This document shows positions 33,478-43,274 of a stretch of 64,000 nucleotides of DNA, piece by piece (position 1 is the stretch's first letter; every line of letters begins with the position of its first letter). The position numbers and the translations under genes were made by a program. The notes beneath the pieces are model-generated. The model saw only the letters and a list, made by a program, of their open reading frames with translations. It searched no databases and had not been told where the DNA came from. The stretch covers positions 1 to 64,000 of the forward strand of contig NZ_ANIK01000116.1 in assembly GCF_000347175.1 (NCBI RefSeq). The letters are read 5' to 3'. This DNA comes from Leptospira alstonii serovar Sichuan str. 79601. Lineage in GTDB: Bacteria; Spirochaetota; Leptospiria; Leptospirales; Leptospiraceae.

Positions 33478-34884
33478 TTAGTCCGATAAAAAACGTGTGG
33501 CTCCGAAGTTGATCCCGATCGAATTGAGCGCTTGACCGCTGTAAGAATATCCAGTTAAGTTTTTTTGATCGGGTCCGTAAGTTCCGTGGGTGATTGCCCA
33601 GTCCGTACCTTTGCCGCCTTCGATCTGTTTTCCGGGAAGAAAGTAAGTGGCGCCAAAATCAAAACTCCAGGGTCCGGGCGAATAACTAAAACCGCCCGCG
33701 ATCACGTGATTGAGAGTCAACACGATCCCCTGTGCTCCGTTTAAACCGTTGCTGGAAACCACCGGAGAATTATAACTGTATCCTAAACGATAGACCCATT
33801 CCGGAGTGATTTTATGTTCGAGCCCGATCAATGCGGCCCATTGATCTCTGTAATTCAAATGTGCGACAACGTTTGAACCTTTTCCTTGCAGATTCGGATA
33901 CCACGGATCCGCCAAATCCTGCCGAATGTTTTTTAAATAAGAACCGTAATTCGTATAAACGAAATCGATCGCTACTTTCAGATTTTCGGGACCGATCGCA
34001 AATCCAAGGCCGTGTTTCTCCGGAGTGCTGAACTGAAAGGATACTCCCGTGGATCGATAACGAGGATCGTTCACACCGAAAGAATAACTACCGTCCAATG
34101 GAAAACTCGTTTTCGATTGGTATATGTAGGCGATTCTGAGCCAATCCGTAACCGTATAATTCGAACCTAAAATCCCGCTCAGAGCGAGTGCGTTTTTTCT
34201 ACTGTCATAACGAAATCCTTGGCCCGGAATTTCAAAGGTTCCCGAAGCGTCGTAATATTTTACGGTGCGATTCTGAGTTCCGTAGTTCAGCTCTAAGGTT
34301 GCCCCTAAGGAAAGATTTCCAAACTTGACCGAAAAGCCGTTCACTGCCTTTACGAAAGCAGCTTTGTTCTGAGTAGTTTCTTTGATTCTCTTACCGCTTC
34401 CTAAGACCCCGGGCAGACCCAGTTCACTCCATTGATTTACCGAATCTCCCGTGGGAGTATTCCGATCGATTTTTTCCGCCGCTCCGTCCACCGCTCCGGA
34501 CACGTACGCCGCAAATCCATAATCGATTTTATCGGTCACAGGGAGTTTTACCGCAAAATACGGCGCGGGACCTCCGCCGGATCTTGATTTGGAATTCGCG
34601 TAATCCAAACTCGGATCCGGATCCAGAAAGCGGTCTTTAAATTTTATTTGGCCGTAACTGAGTCCTAAGCCGAATTCTATTTTTTTTCCTTTTGTCAGAT
34701 ATAAATTCGCCGGATTGAGTGCGACGTCCATGGGAGAACCGCCTAACGCAAAATTAACGCCCGCCAAACCCTCGTACCTTGCATTGATCGCATTTCTGTT
34801 GTTACTTGCAACCGCCCAAAGCGAATGATAGTGAGTGAAAATTACCAACCCTAGGAATGTAATTCGATTGAATACGGTTTTCAT
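33478..34884 (-). CDS. OmpP1/FadL-type outer-membrane transporter
   Basis: A 468-residue outer-membrane beta-barrel protein. Signal peptide MKTVFNRITFLGLVIFTHYH...AVA, then NNRNAINARYEGLAGVNFALGGSPMDVALNPANL (in parts: EGLAGVNFALGGSPM, DVALNPANL), the conserved plug region of the FadL/OmpP1/TodX family with its NPA motif. The rest is alternating polar/hydrophobic strands ending in a terminal strand NFGATRFLSD. FadL channels import long-chain fatty acids, the main carbon source of Leptospira, so the substrate is plausibly a fatty acid. Divergent from the DUF3604 operon with a 281-base AT-rich gap between. Confidence 0.87.
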   Translation of the reverse strand: MKTVFNRITFLGLVIFTHYHSLWAVASNNRNAINARYEGLAGVNFALGGSPMDVALNPANLYLTKGKKIEFGLGLSYGQIKFKDRFLDPDPSLDYANSKSRSGGGPAPYFAVKLPVTDKIDYGFAAYVSGAVDGAAEKIDRNTPTGDSVNQWSELGLPGVLGSGKRIKETTQNKAAFVKAVNGFSVKFGNLSLGATLELNYGTQNRTVKYYDASGTFEIPGQGFRYDSRKNALALSGILGSNYTVTDWLRIAYIYQSKTSFPLDGSYSFGVNDPRYRSTGVSFQFSTPEKHGLGFAIGPENLKVAIDFVYTNYGSYLKNIRQDLADPWYPNLQGKGSNVVAHLNYRDQWAALIGLEHKITPEWVYRLGYSYNSPVVSSNGLNGAQGIVLTLNHVIAGGFSYSPGPWSFDFGATYFLPGKQIEGGKGTDWAITHGTYGPDQKNLTGYSYSGQALNSIGINFGATRFLSD

Positions 34885-35165
34885 GAAGCTCCTTGACTAG
34901 CGCCTTTTTGTCGGATCGATATACTTTTAAAGAGATTTAATCTCAATTAGAATGATTTGCATCCGCTATAACAAATAATATAACCATAAATGAAAAATTA
35001 ATCTGTTAATCAAACTATATTTCTTATATTGAATAATATTTGTCTGTTATAATGGAAATTGCTTGCACTCAAAAGCCGCTTTTCGAAAGATATTCTGATT
35101 TCTCGTTCGCAGATTGTTTTAAGTTCAAATTAAATTTCCCGACGAGATTAGAAATGGAGAATCGA

Positions 35166-37388
35166 ATGAGGAAAAATTTTCTGAAGTCAGTTACTTTTAT
35201 CGGGATCGCGTTTATTTTTGTGGTCAATGCCTGGAACGAAGGTTGGATCGGCGCTCCTTCCGGCTCTAAATTTCAAAACCCCGATTCCACACTGCGAGTG
35301 GATTCGACGGAAAAACCGCCTCGGGAAAAACAAATCTTATTCGGCGACTTACACGTACATACTACGTATTCCATGGATGCGTATGCGATTAGTTTACCGA
35401 TGCTCAACGGAGAAGGGGCCCATCCGCCTAAGGACGCCTGCGACTTTGCAAGATATTGTTCTTCTTTGGATTTTTGGTCCATCAACGATCACGCGGAAGG
35501 TTTAACTCCGAAACAATGGCAGGAAGAAAAAGATCTGATCCGTCAGTGCAATGCAAGCGCGGGTGATCCTAAAAATCCGGATTTGGTTTCATTCTTAGGT
35601 TGGGAATGGACTCAAATGGGGACCACCGTACAAGATCACTACGGACATAGAAACGTAATTTTGAAAGACACCGAAGAAGACAAGGTTCCCGCAAGACCGA
35701 TTGCCGCGTCCGGTCCGTATACGGATCTTTTTTCGGGTCCTCCGTTTATTATGAGAAACGTTTTAAAAATCATAGCTCCCGGAGGAAATAGACAAGCTTA
35801 TTACGATTTTGCGGATTTTGTCACCGATCGTCTTTCTTACAAACATTGTCCGTCCGGAGTTCCCGTAAAGGAATTACCGAAAGATTGTACGGAATGGGCG
35901 GCGACTCCTTCGGAACTTTTTGAAAAATTACAACAATGGAATATACCTTCTTTGGTGATTCCACACGGAACCACTTGGGGTTTTTATACTCCTCCCGGAA
36001 TCACATTCGATAAACAATTAAAAGGAAAAGATCATAACGAAGACCTGCAAAAGTTAGTCGAAATCTATTCCGGTCACGGTAACGCGGAAGAATACCGTCC
36101 TTGGCAGGAAGTAAGTTTCGATCCAAACGGAAAACCGGTTTGTAACGAACCTTCTTTCGGTTATGAACCTTCTTGTTGGAGAGCGGGAGAAATCATTCGA
36201 AAAAGATGTTTTAAGGAAGGTGAATCTCCGAGAGAATGCGAGTCAAGAGCCGCACAGGCGAGGGAGTTTCACGCGTTAGCCGGCGTTTCCGGGTTTTCAA
36301 CCGTACCGGGGGCCAACTTGGACGACTGGGGAAACTCGGGACAATGCCCGGATTGTTTTTTACCAGCTTTCAATCACCGACCGGGTAATTCCGTTCAATA
36401 CGCATTAGCAATTACTAATTTTGATAATCCTCATAAACCCAGGAACTTTCGTTTCGGTTTTATCGGTTCGAGCGATTCTCACACCGCGAGGGCGGGTAAC
36501 GGTTATAAGGAATACTGGAGAAAATCCCTGACCGAAACGGCGGGGCCCGAAAAACCGAACGCATTCGGAATGATGGAACCCGAAAAGAACAGGAAAAAGC
36601 CGATTGCCAACTCCAAACCTTTCAGTCCCAAGGGTTTGACTCCTTTCGAAATCATGGATAACGAAAGACAGGCTTCTTTTTTTCTCACGGGAGGGCTCGT
36701 CGCGGTACATTCTCCGGGTAGAGATAGGGATTCCATCTGGGAGTCTTTGAATCGAAAGGAGGTCTACGCAACATCGGGAGATAGGATTCTACTTTGGTTC
36801 GATTTAAAAAACGATTCCGGAAAAAAATCGGAAGTGATCGCCTCGATGGGTTCGGAGATTCGTTTCTCCAAAAATCCCACCTTCAAAGTGCGCGCGGTCG
36901 GAGCGTTCAAACAGAAACCGGGTTGTCCCGATAGCAGCGTCTCCGGAATCGGAACCGAACGTCTGCAAAGGCTTTGTAAGGGGGAATGTTACCATCCTTC
37001 TTCCGAAAGAAAAAAGATCACAAGAATAGAAGTGGTTCGGATTCTTCCTCAGATTTCTCCGAACGAATCCGTGGCGAAGTTGATTCAAGATCCTTGGAAG
37101 ACCATACCTTGTAAATCGGATTCGTCCGGTTGTGAGGTGGAATTTCAAGATACGAGTTATGCCGATTTGGGAAGAGACGCCGTTTATTACGTAAGAGCCG
37201 TCGAAGAACCGTCCCCAGCGATCAACGGAGGACAACTCAGATGCGAGTACGACGATCAAGGACGTTGTATCAAAGTGAAACCATGTTACGCCGATTATCG
37301 TACCGATCCGAAAGACGACTGTTTGGCGAATGTGGAAGAGAGGGCTTGGTCTTCTCCGATCTATTTGATCGGGTCGAAACAAAAATAA
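35166..37388 (+). CDS. DUF3604 family secreted PHP-like metalloprotein
   Basis: A 740-residue protein of the DUF3604 family. After an N-terminal signal or anchor (KSVTFIGIAFIFVVNAW, residues 6-22) come metal-binding motifs of a PHP-like fold: LFGDLHVHTTYSMDAY, FWSINDHAEGL, NVILKDTEEDK region and GFIGSSDSHTARAGNGYKE near 415. I chose the ATG at 35166 because a GGAGA lies 5 bases before it and the 42 residues upstream do not look like a signal. A 64-residue low-complexity stretch ends the frame. It begins the unit with a parvulin, HupE and TonB receptor: gap of 1 base to the next gene. Enzyme activity is unknown; a phosphoesterase or metal chaperone is possible. Confidence 0.85.
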   Translation: MRKNFLKSVTFIGIAFIFVVNAWNEGWIGAPSGSKFQNPDSTLRVDSTEKPPREKQILFGDLHVHTTYSMDAYAISLPMLNGEGAHPPKDACDFARYCSSLDFWSINDHAEGLTPKQWQEEKDLIRQCNASAGDPKNPDLVSFLGWEWTQMGTTVQDHYGHRNVILKDTEEDKVPARPIAASGPYTDLFSGPPFIMRNVLKIIAPGGNRQAYYDFADFVTDRLSYKHCPSGVPVKELPKDCTEWAATPSELFEKLQQWNIPSLVIPHGTTWGFYTPPGITFDKQLKGKDHNEDLQKLVEIYSGHGNAEEYRPWQEVSFDPNGKPVCNEPSFGYEPSCWRAGEIIRKRCFKEGESPRECESRAAQAREFHALAGVSGFSTVPGANLDDWGNSGQCPDCFLPAFNHRPGNSVQYALAITNFDNPHKPRNFRFGFIGSSDSHTARAGNGYKEYWRKSLTETAGPEKPNAFGMMEPEKNRKKPIANSKPFSPKGLTPFEIMDNERQASFFLTGGLVAVHSPGRDRDSIWESLNRKEVYATSGDRILLWFDLKNDSGKKSEVIASMGSEIRFSKNPTFKVRAVGAFKQKPGCPDSSVSGIGTERLQRLCKGECYHPSSERKKITRIEVVRILPQISPNESVAKLIQDPWKTIPCKSDSSGCEVEFQDTSYADLGRDAVYYVRAVEEPSPAINGGQLRCEYDDQGRCIKVKPCYADYRTDPKDDCLANVEERAWSSPIYLIGSKQK

Positions 37389-37389
37389 T

Positions 37390-38241
37390 ATGTTCTTTTG
37401 GAAAGTCGGTAATTGGGAACCCGGATATTTTCTAGGAGCGGGAGCGTTTTTCGGTTTTTTACTCGCGTTAGTCGGCTTGTTGTTCCCCGAAAGGGAAATT
37501 TTTCTCTCCGACACGATCGCGGAAGTGAACGGAACATCCATTAGTAAAGATGAATATTTTCGCGCCTTATCCGGTTATGCTTCCGACAGTAAAAATCCGA
37601 TTACGGAGGAAGTGAGAACCGGAGTATTAGAAAGATTGATCGAAGAGGAATTATTGGTGCAAAGAGGATTGGAATTGGGTTTTGCACAAAGGGATCGATC
37701 GATCCGAGGTTCGATCGTCAGAACGGTCATTCAATCCGTGCTTGCCGAAAACGTTTCCGAAAAACCCAACGTTGGTGCACTGAGGACTTATTTTCTATCC
37801 AATCGGGAAAAATTCCTGAAAACATCCCGCTATAAAGTGATCGTTTACGAACAGTCCAACGAGGAATCCGCCCGTCAAATTTCAAAACAATTGAAAGAAA
37901 CCGGCAGGACAATTGCGCCTAACGTTCTCGATGTGCCGAATTCTTTATTACCTTTGCGTAAACTTCTAGACTATCTGGGTCCGGACGTAGTGGGAGCCTT
38001 GAAGGATTTAAAATCGGGAGAAGTATCGGGCCCGATCCGGTACGGAGAAAAATTCTTAATCGTCAAAGTGCTCGTTTTGGAACCGGGTCAAATTCCGGAC
38101 TTCGATTCCGTAAGAGAAGAAGTCGAAGCGTCCTTCCTACAAGAAAACGGGGATAGGGCGCTTAGGGAATATTTGGATCGATTGAAAACAAAATCCAAAA
38201 TCGAAAGAAATCTGCCGATTTCCGAAGAAGGGCGAGGATGA
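37390..38241 (+). CDS. Membrane-anchored parvulin-type peptidyl-prolyl isomerase
   Basis: A 283-residue protein. Residues 12-33 (YFLGAGAFFGFLLALVGLLF) are a single transmembrane helix or signal anchor, then a SurA_N-like segment (DTIAEVNGTSISKDEYFRAL), a helical linker with ERLIEEELLVQRGLELG, and the parvulin domain in the last 120 residues, with LKSGEVSGPIRYGEKFLIVKV. It is periplasmic and would help fold outer-membrane proteins. The gene starts 1 base after DUF3604 and overlaps the HupE gene by 4 bases, so it is likely a dedicated foldase for this cluster's receptor or secreted protein. Confidence 0.8.
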   Translation: MFFWKVGNWEPGYFLGAGAFFGFLLALVGLLFPEREIFLSDTIAEVNGTSISKDEYFRALSGYASDSKNPITEEVRTGVLERLIEEELLVQRGLELGFAQRDRSIRGSIVRTVIQSVLAENVSEKPNVGALRTYFLSNREKFLKTSRYKVIVYEQSNEESARQISKQLKETGRTIAPNVLDVPNSLLPLRKLLDYLGPDVVGALKDLKSGEVSGPIRYGEKFLIVKVLVLEPGQIPDFDSVREEVEASFLQENGDRALREYLDRLKTKSKIERNLPISEEGRG

Positions 38242-39461
38242 AACGTTTCATTTACGTCCTTCTAATATTCATTTTTTCGAATGATCTTTTTTCCCACAAT
38301 CGAAGCGAATCGTTTTCCGTTTGGAAGGTCGCGGGAAATACCCTCGGCGGGGTTATAACGATTCCCGTAAGGGAAGCGACTCGGATTCCGTTCGCGGACG
38401 GAGAAACGGGGGATTTATCCGATCATTTCGCTTCCTATATTCGATCGCACGTTGCGGTTCGTTCCGGAGATCGAGATTGTTCGCTTTCCGATTCTCCTCG
38501 TTCTCTTAGATCCAATTCCGCGTTTCTGAAATTGGAGATCGTTTTCCGGTGCGAAAATTCTTCTCCGGATTTTATGATTTATACGGGGCTCTTTGAATAC
38601 GCGCCTTCTCATCTTCATTATTCCCGTTTGAGTTTGGAGGATGGAAACTTGGTCGAAAATTTATTTCAGTCCAAAAGAACCGAATGGAATTTTCAAAACA
38701 AAGCGACTTCTAAAATTTCCGGATTTTTTCCGTTCGTAACCGCGGGAATCGAACATATCGGCACCGGAATCGATCATATTTTCTTTTTGTTGGCCATCCT
38801 TTTAGCGAGCAGACATTGGAAGGAGATTTTGGTTTCCGTCACCGGTTTCACCCTCGGTCATAGTTTCACTCTTTCGATCGCGGTGTTGGGAAGAATCAAA
38901 CCGGATACTTCCGGCATCGAAGCGTTTATCGGTCTCACCATACTGATCGTAGCCGCAGAATCGGTGTTAGTCGGTGAAAAAAATCGCAAGACCATTTCAA
39001 TCCTAATCGCATCCCTTCCTTTGGTCGTAGGATTTCTCGCTTGGCGGTTTCAGATCCGTGAAGGTCACGTATTGTTCGCTTATTTAGGGATGTCCCTTTT
39101 CGCGGCGTGTTATCTGTCTCTCAGTCGGTATGCGGCCGATTTGAAATCAAGAGGTTTGTATCTGGGAATCACAACTCTTGCCTTCGGTATGATTCACGGT
39201 TTCGGTTTTGCGGGATTTTTACTGGAAACCGGATTGGATCGGAATCGTTTATTGGCTCCGCTTTTCGGCTTCAATCTAGGAGTGGAAATCGGTCAAATGA
39301 TCTTGGTCGGTTTAGCGCTTTCGATCGTTTGGTGTGTAAATCGGTGGTTGTTTCCCAAGATAAAACCCGAATTTCGAGAGATCGCCTTCTCATTTCTATT
39401 ATTCCTGCTCGCGTCGCTCGGAACGTATTGGTTTATACAACGCAGCTTTCAAATCGATTGA
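38238..39461 (+). CDS. HupE/UreJ family inner-membrane metal permease
   Basis: A 407-residue protein. A signal peptide (MKRFIYVLLIFIFSNDLFS) and a soluble N-terminal part of about 150 residues precede seven or so transmembrane helices. The HupE/UreJ motifs are present: IEHIGTGIDHIFFLLAILLA (His-rich first helix, about 172-191) and FGMIHGFGFAGFLLE (His near 311). HupE proteins are secondary transporters for nickel or cobalt. The long N-terminal domain is characteristic of the HupE/UreJ_2 group. It overlaps the parvulin gene by 4 bases and sits 23 bases before the TonB-dependent receptor, so both are probably expressed together. Confidence 0.85.
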   Translation: MKRFIYVLLIFIFSNDLFSHNRSESFSVWKVAGNTLGGVITIPVREATRIPFADGETGDLSDHFASYIRSHVAVRSGDRDCSLSDSPRSLRSNSAFLKLEIVFRCENSSPDFMIYTGLFEYAPSHLHYSRLSLEDGNLVENLFQSKRTEWNFQNKATSKISGFFPFVTAGIEHIGTGIDHIFFLLAILLASRHWKEILVSVTGFTLGHSFTLSIAVLGRIKPDTSGIEAFIGLTILIVAAESVLVGEKNRKTISILIASLPLVVGFLAWRFQIREGHVLFAYLGMSLFAACYLSLSRYAADLKSRGLYLGITTLAFGMIHGFGFAGFLLETGLDRNRLLAPLFGFNLGVEIGQMILVGLALSIVWCVNRWLFPKIKPEFREIAFSFLLFLLASLGTYWFIQRSFQID

Positions 39462-39484
39462 TCCGGAATGAATTTCAAAACTTA

Positions 39485-41548
39485 ATGTGGATTTGGATCT
39501 GGTTTTTAACATTAGGAATATTGAATTCGATTGGGGCGCAAGAACCGAACGAAGACAAAGAAGCAACAAAAAAGAAAGAAATCGTAGTAACGGGAAAGGC
39601 GGATTTTGGAAACGCAAACACAGCCAGCGAAGATACCGTTCGATCCGAACAGATTCGGTCCAGACCGATTTTAAGAACGGGAGAGATCGCCGAATTGGTT
39701 CCCGGAATGATCGCCACTCAACACAGCGGCTCCGGCAAGGCAAATCAGTATTTTCTACGCGGTTTTAACTTGGATCACGGAACCGATTTCGCTTCCAACG
39801 TAAACGGAATTCCGGTCAACAATCCTTCTCACGGACACGGTCAGGGTTATTCCGATATCAGCTTTATCATTCCGGAACTCATAGAAGAGATCAAATTTAA
39901 AAAGGGAGTTTATTCGGCGGAGGAAGGGAACTTCTCTTCCGCGGGTTCCATGAATGTGTCTTATTTTCGTTCTCTTTCAAAAGGAATCGCTTCCTTGGAA
40001 GGAGGAACTTTCGGTTACGGAAGGACGGTCGTCGCAAAGTCCCATTCGATCGGTAATGGAAGTTTACTCTACGCACTCGAAGGCGCGCATTCCGACGGAC
40101 CTTGGACCGTTAAAGAAAATTATAAAAAAGTAAACGGCGTGTTGAGTTACAGCGGCGGAGACGAACAAAACGGATATCGTTTATTAGCAATGGCTTATAG
40201 AGGGAATTGGCACACGACTCATCAGATTCCGAAAAGAGCGATGGAAACGGGAGGATCTTGGTTGGAGCCGGAGAAGGATCGGATCGGTAGGTTCGATACG
40301 ATCGATCCGACCGACGGGGGATATACGAACCGGGTTTCTTTTTCGGGGGAGGTCAATCGTACGGATAAAAATACGCATGCAAAAATTCTAATATATGGTT
40401 TGTATAACGATCTTTCCCTTTTTTCAAACACCACTTATTACCTTGAGGACCCGGAGCGAGGTGATCAGATAGAACAAACGGATAGAAGAACCGTATCCGG
40501 TCTCAAGTCGAGTTATAAAATTCGATCCGCATGGAACGAGATCAAATTTGAAAATTCGATCGGGGTTCAGATCCGAAGGGATTTTATCAACAACGCTCTC
40601 TATCATACGACCAAAAGGGCGGAACTCGAATCCGTTTCATCCAATCGGATCGTCGAAACCAATCTTTCCGCGTACTACGAAAGTAAAATCCAATGGACTT
40701 CCAAAATCAGAACCGTACTTGGAATCAGAGCGGATCAATTTCAATTTCACGTTGACGATCGGAATTCGGAACGGAGCGACCGAAAGCGCGCTTCGATCGC
40801 AAATCCCAAAACGGGAATGATTTTCGGACCTTGGTCGAATACGGAAGTTTACTTAAGCGCAGGGAAAGGTTTTCATACGAACGACGCGAGAGGACTTACG
40901 GAAAATAAACGTTCTTTCACTCCGATCGTAATTTCCCGCGGAGGAGAATTCGGAGTCAGAAGCGTATTTTTAGAACGTTGGAAAACCACATTGAGTTTAT
41001 GGCAGTTGGATTTGGATTCCGAACTCATATTCGAAGGAGACGCAGCTACGACCGCAGCGAGTCGATCCAGTACGAGAAGGGGAGTGGAATGGTCCAATCG
41101 TTTCGAGCCGATTGAAAATCTGATCTTGGACGCGGACGTATCGATTTCAAGATCCAGATTCAGAGGGGACGAGGAAACCGGTAATTTCATTCCGGGCTCC
41201 ATCGAACACGTTTACTCGGGCGGAATCACTCTCAAGGAAACAAACGGTTTTTTCGGTTCTATCCGCGGCAGATACTTCGGGCCCAGGGCTTTGATGGAAG
41301 ACAATAGCGTGAGATCCTCTCCTACCACCCTATTCAATCTGCAAGTCGGAAAAAGGTTCGACGAAGTATGGAGTATAACATTCGAAATATTTAATATTCA
41401 AAATGCGAGGATGAGCGATATAGATTATTATTACGCTTCCCGATTAAAATCCGAAGCGGAGGGTCCGAATGAAGGAGGCTACGACGATATTCACACGCGA
41501 CCCGCTTCTCCGCGTTCGATTCGACTTGCCGTCCGAGCTCTGTTTTAA
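39485..41548 (+). CDS. TonB-dependent outer-membrane receptor
   Basis: A 687-residue receptor. Signal peptide MWIWIWFLTLGILNSIGAQ, then the TonB box region (KKEIVVTGKADFGN), and the plug domain with LRTGEIAELVPGMIATQHSGSGKANQYFLRGFNLDHGTDF (in parts: ELVPGMIATQHSGSG and ANQYFLRGFNLDHGTDF). The barrel ends in the terminal strand RSIRLAVRALF. Upstream in-frame codons to 39107 overlap hupE and are not used; the ATG at 39485 follows hupE by 23 bases. Ligand cannot be told from sequence, but the neighbouring HupE suggests a metal or metal chelate. His-rich loop PSHGHGQGYS (about 115-124) could contact metal. Confidence 0.88.
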   Translation: MWIWIWFLTLGILNSIGAQEPNEDKEATKKKEIVVTGKADFGNANTASEDTVRSEQIRSRPILRTGEIAELVPGMIATQHSGSGKANQYFLRGFNLDHGTDFASNVNGIPVNNPSHGHGQGYSDISFIIPELIEEIKFKKGVYSAEEGNFSSAGSMNVSYFRSLSKGIASLEGGTFGYGRTVVAKSHSIGNGSLLYALEGAHSDGPWTVKENYKKVNGVLSYSGGDEQNGYRLLAMAYRGNWHTTHQIPKRAMETGGSWLEPEKDRIGRFDTIDPTDGGYTNRVSFSGEVNRTDKNTHAKILIYGLYNDLSLFSNTTYYLEDPERGDQIEQTDRRTVSGLKSSYKIRSAWNEIKFENSIGVQIRRDFINNALYHTTKRAELESVSSNRIVETNLSAYYESKIQWTSKIRTVLGIRADQFQFHVDDRNSERSDRKRASIANPKTGMIFGPWSNTEVYLSAGKGFHTNDARGLTENKRSFTPIVISRGGEFGVRSVFLERWKTTLSLWQLDLDSELIFEGDAATTAASRSSTRRGVEWSNRFEPIENLILDADVSISRSRFRGDEETGNFIPGSIEHVYSGGITLKETNGFFGSIRGRYFGPRALMEDNSVRSSPTTLFNLQVGKRFDEVWSITFEIFNIQNARMSDIDYYYASRLKSEAEGPNEGGYDDIHTRPASPRSIRLAVRALF

Positions 41549-42013
<465 letters not shown>

Positions 42014-42316
42014 ATGACTTTCGTTATGGTTCCGATATTTATCGTCGTTGAATTTTCCTTTTTAATTTTGAGTCGATTCCTGATTTTCAAAATAGATTTT
42101 TACGAGAATAAAAAAAATGAAAACGAATATAAGAATTTTCTGTTAGAGGAAGAAGGTCAAAATTTTTTCCGTTATACTTCCAGAGAATCCAGTAAATACA
42201 AAATCAAAGAAGAGCTGATTTCATGGTTAGACGATGTCAATATCCTATACTTGAATGGAAAAGAACCGGAATCCGATTTTTTAAAAATCGGTTTGAAATC
42301 GTCCCATGAATCTTGA
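42014..42316 (+). CDS. Small membrane protein of unknown function
   Basis: A 100-residue protein. One strong hydrophobic helix (MVPIFIVVEFSFLILSRFLI, residues 5-24) is followed by a charged, probably cytoplasmic tail (ENKKNENEYK). No family is recognised. An in-frame TTG at 42002 is possible; I chose the ATG at 42014, which has a GGAG just upstream. It lies 58 bases before the DUF4349-like gene on the same strand and may belong with it. Sequence just before it is repeat derived, so this could also be a recent fragment. Confidence 0.45.
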   Translation: MTFVMVPIFIVVEFSFLILSRFLIFKIDFYENKKNENEYKNFLLEEEGQNFFRYTSRESSKYKIKEELISWLDDVNILYLNGKEPESDFLKIGLKSSHES

Positions 42317-42373
42317 AACAAAACTTTGAAACCAAGATTGACGAAACATAGAATTTCCATATCCTGTCCTGAC

Positions 42374-42946
42374 ATGTCGCTCGTATTGTATCGCGTTCTA
42401 TTGTTTACGTTACTTCTTCTCATTCCGATATCGCTCTTTGCAAGTCCCGTTACCGATGTGGATCCCGCACATTTGGAGAGAAGATACTATACTCATTCTT
42501 TGAACATAAAAATTGAATCGGAAAAGATTTCAAAGTCTCGGGACAGGATTCAGAATCTGATTTATAGCTATAAGGGTTTTATTTTAAAAAGTACGAATTC
42601 TATCTTAAAATTCAAAATTCCCTTTGCGAGTCAGGATCATTTTTTGATCGAACTAAGAAATCTGGAACTTGTCGAGAAGTCGGATGAAACGATAGAGGAT
42701 ATTACGATGCCGTTTGAGGAATGTACTAAAAGATTGGAAATCGATCATGAATTCCTTTTGAAATACAAAAAGTTATTCGAAGAGGATAAAATTCCCAAAC
42801 GGGATAGAAGACATTTGCTCGTAAAAATACATAAGGTTTCCGTGGATATTCAAAAGTTAGAGCGTAGAAAGCGGGACCTGGTTCAAAAAACCAAATTCTC
42901 CGATTTTACAATTCTACTAATCTCTATAAAACACGTCGAACGCTGA
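42374..42946 (+). CDS. DUF4349-like secreted protein
   Basis: A 190-residue protein with signal peptide MSLVLYRVLLFTLLLLIPISLFA. The mature part shows the DUF4349 pattern: a first strand (THSLNIKIESEKISKSRDR), a short GF strand, IPFASQDHFLIELRNLELVE, the conserved DIT/V-like turn EDITMPFEECTKRLE, a long helix pair with FLLKYKKLFEE and KVSVDIQKLERRKRDL, and the final strand FSDFTILLISIK. DUF4349 proteins are periplasmic or membrane-tethered with no known activity. A TTG-started extension to 42326 is ignored in favour of the ATG at 42374. Confidence 0.6.
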   Translation: MSLVLYRVLLFTLLLLIPISLFASPVTDVDPAHLERRYYTHSLNIKIESEKISKSRDRIQNLIYSYKGFILKSTNSILKFKIPFASQDHFLIELRNLELVEKSDETIEDITMPFEECTKRLEIDHEFLLKYKKLFEEDKIPKRDRRHLLVKIHKVSVDIQKLERRKRDLVQKTKFSDFTILLISIKHVER

Positions 42947-43274
42947 TCGAAAAAGGAATTCGTAATTGTGATTTTTTTGATGTGCATCAAGAAAATCGAA
43001 ATTGTAGGGGATTTTCCTTTGGCTTGTAGTTCCTTGGATTTATGGATCAATCTTTTTCATGAACGTTAATGCCTTTCCGAGTAAAATACAAAATGGGCAA
43101 TCAATCGTTCGTAAAATAAAATCATTGCACTTTGCGACAAATAGAGTCTATTATAAATTTTTAAAATAGATCGATGAGCTTTTTCACGTTATCAAAAACA
43201 ACATACTTCTTCATATCGGATATTGTCACAAGCGCAACACGGATATAAAATGGATCGAACCCGGATTCGGATAG

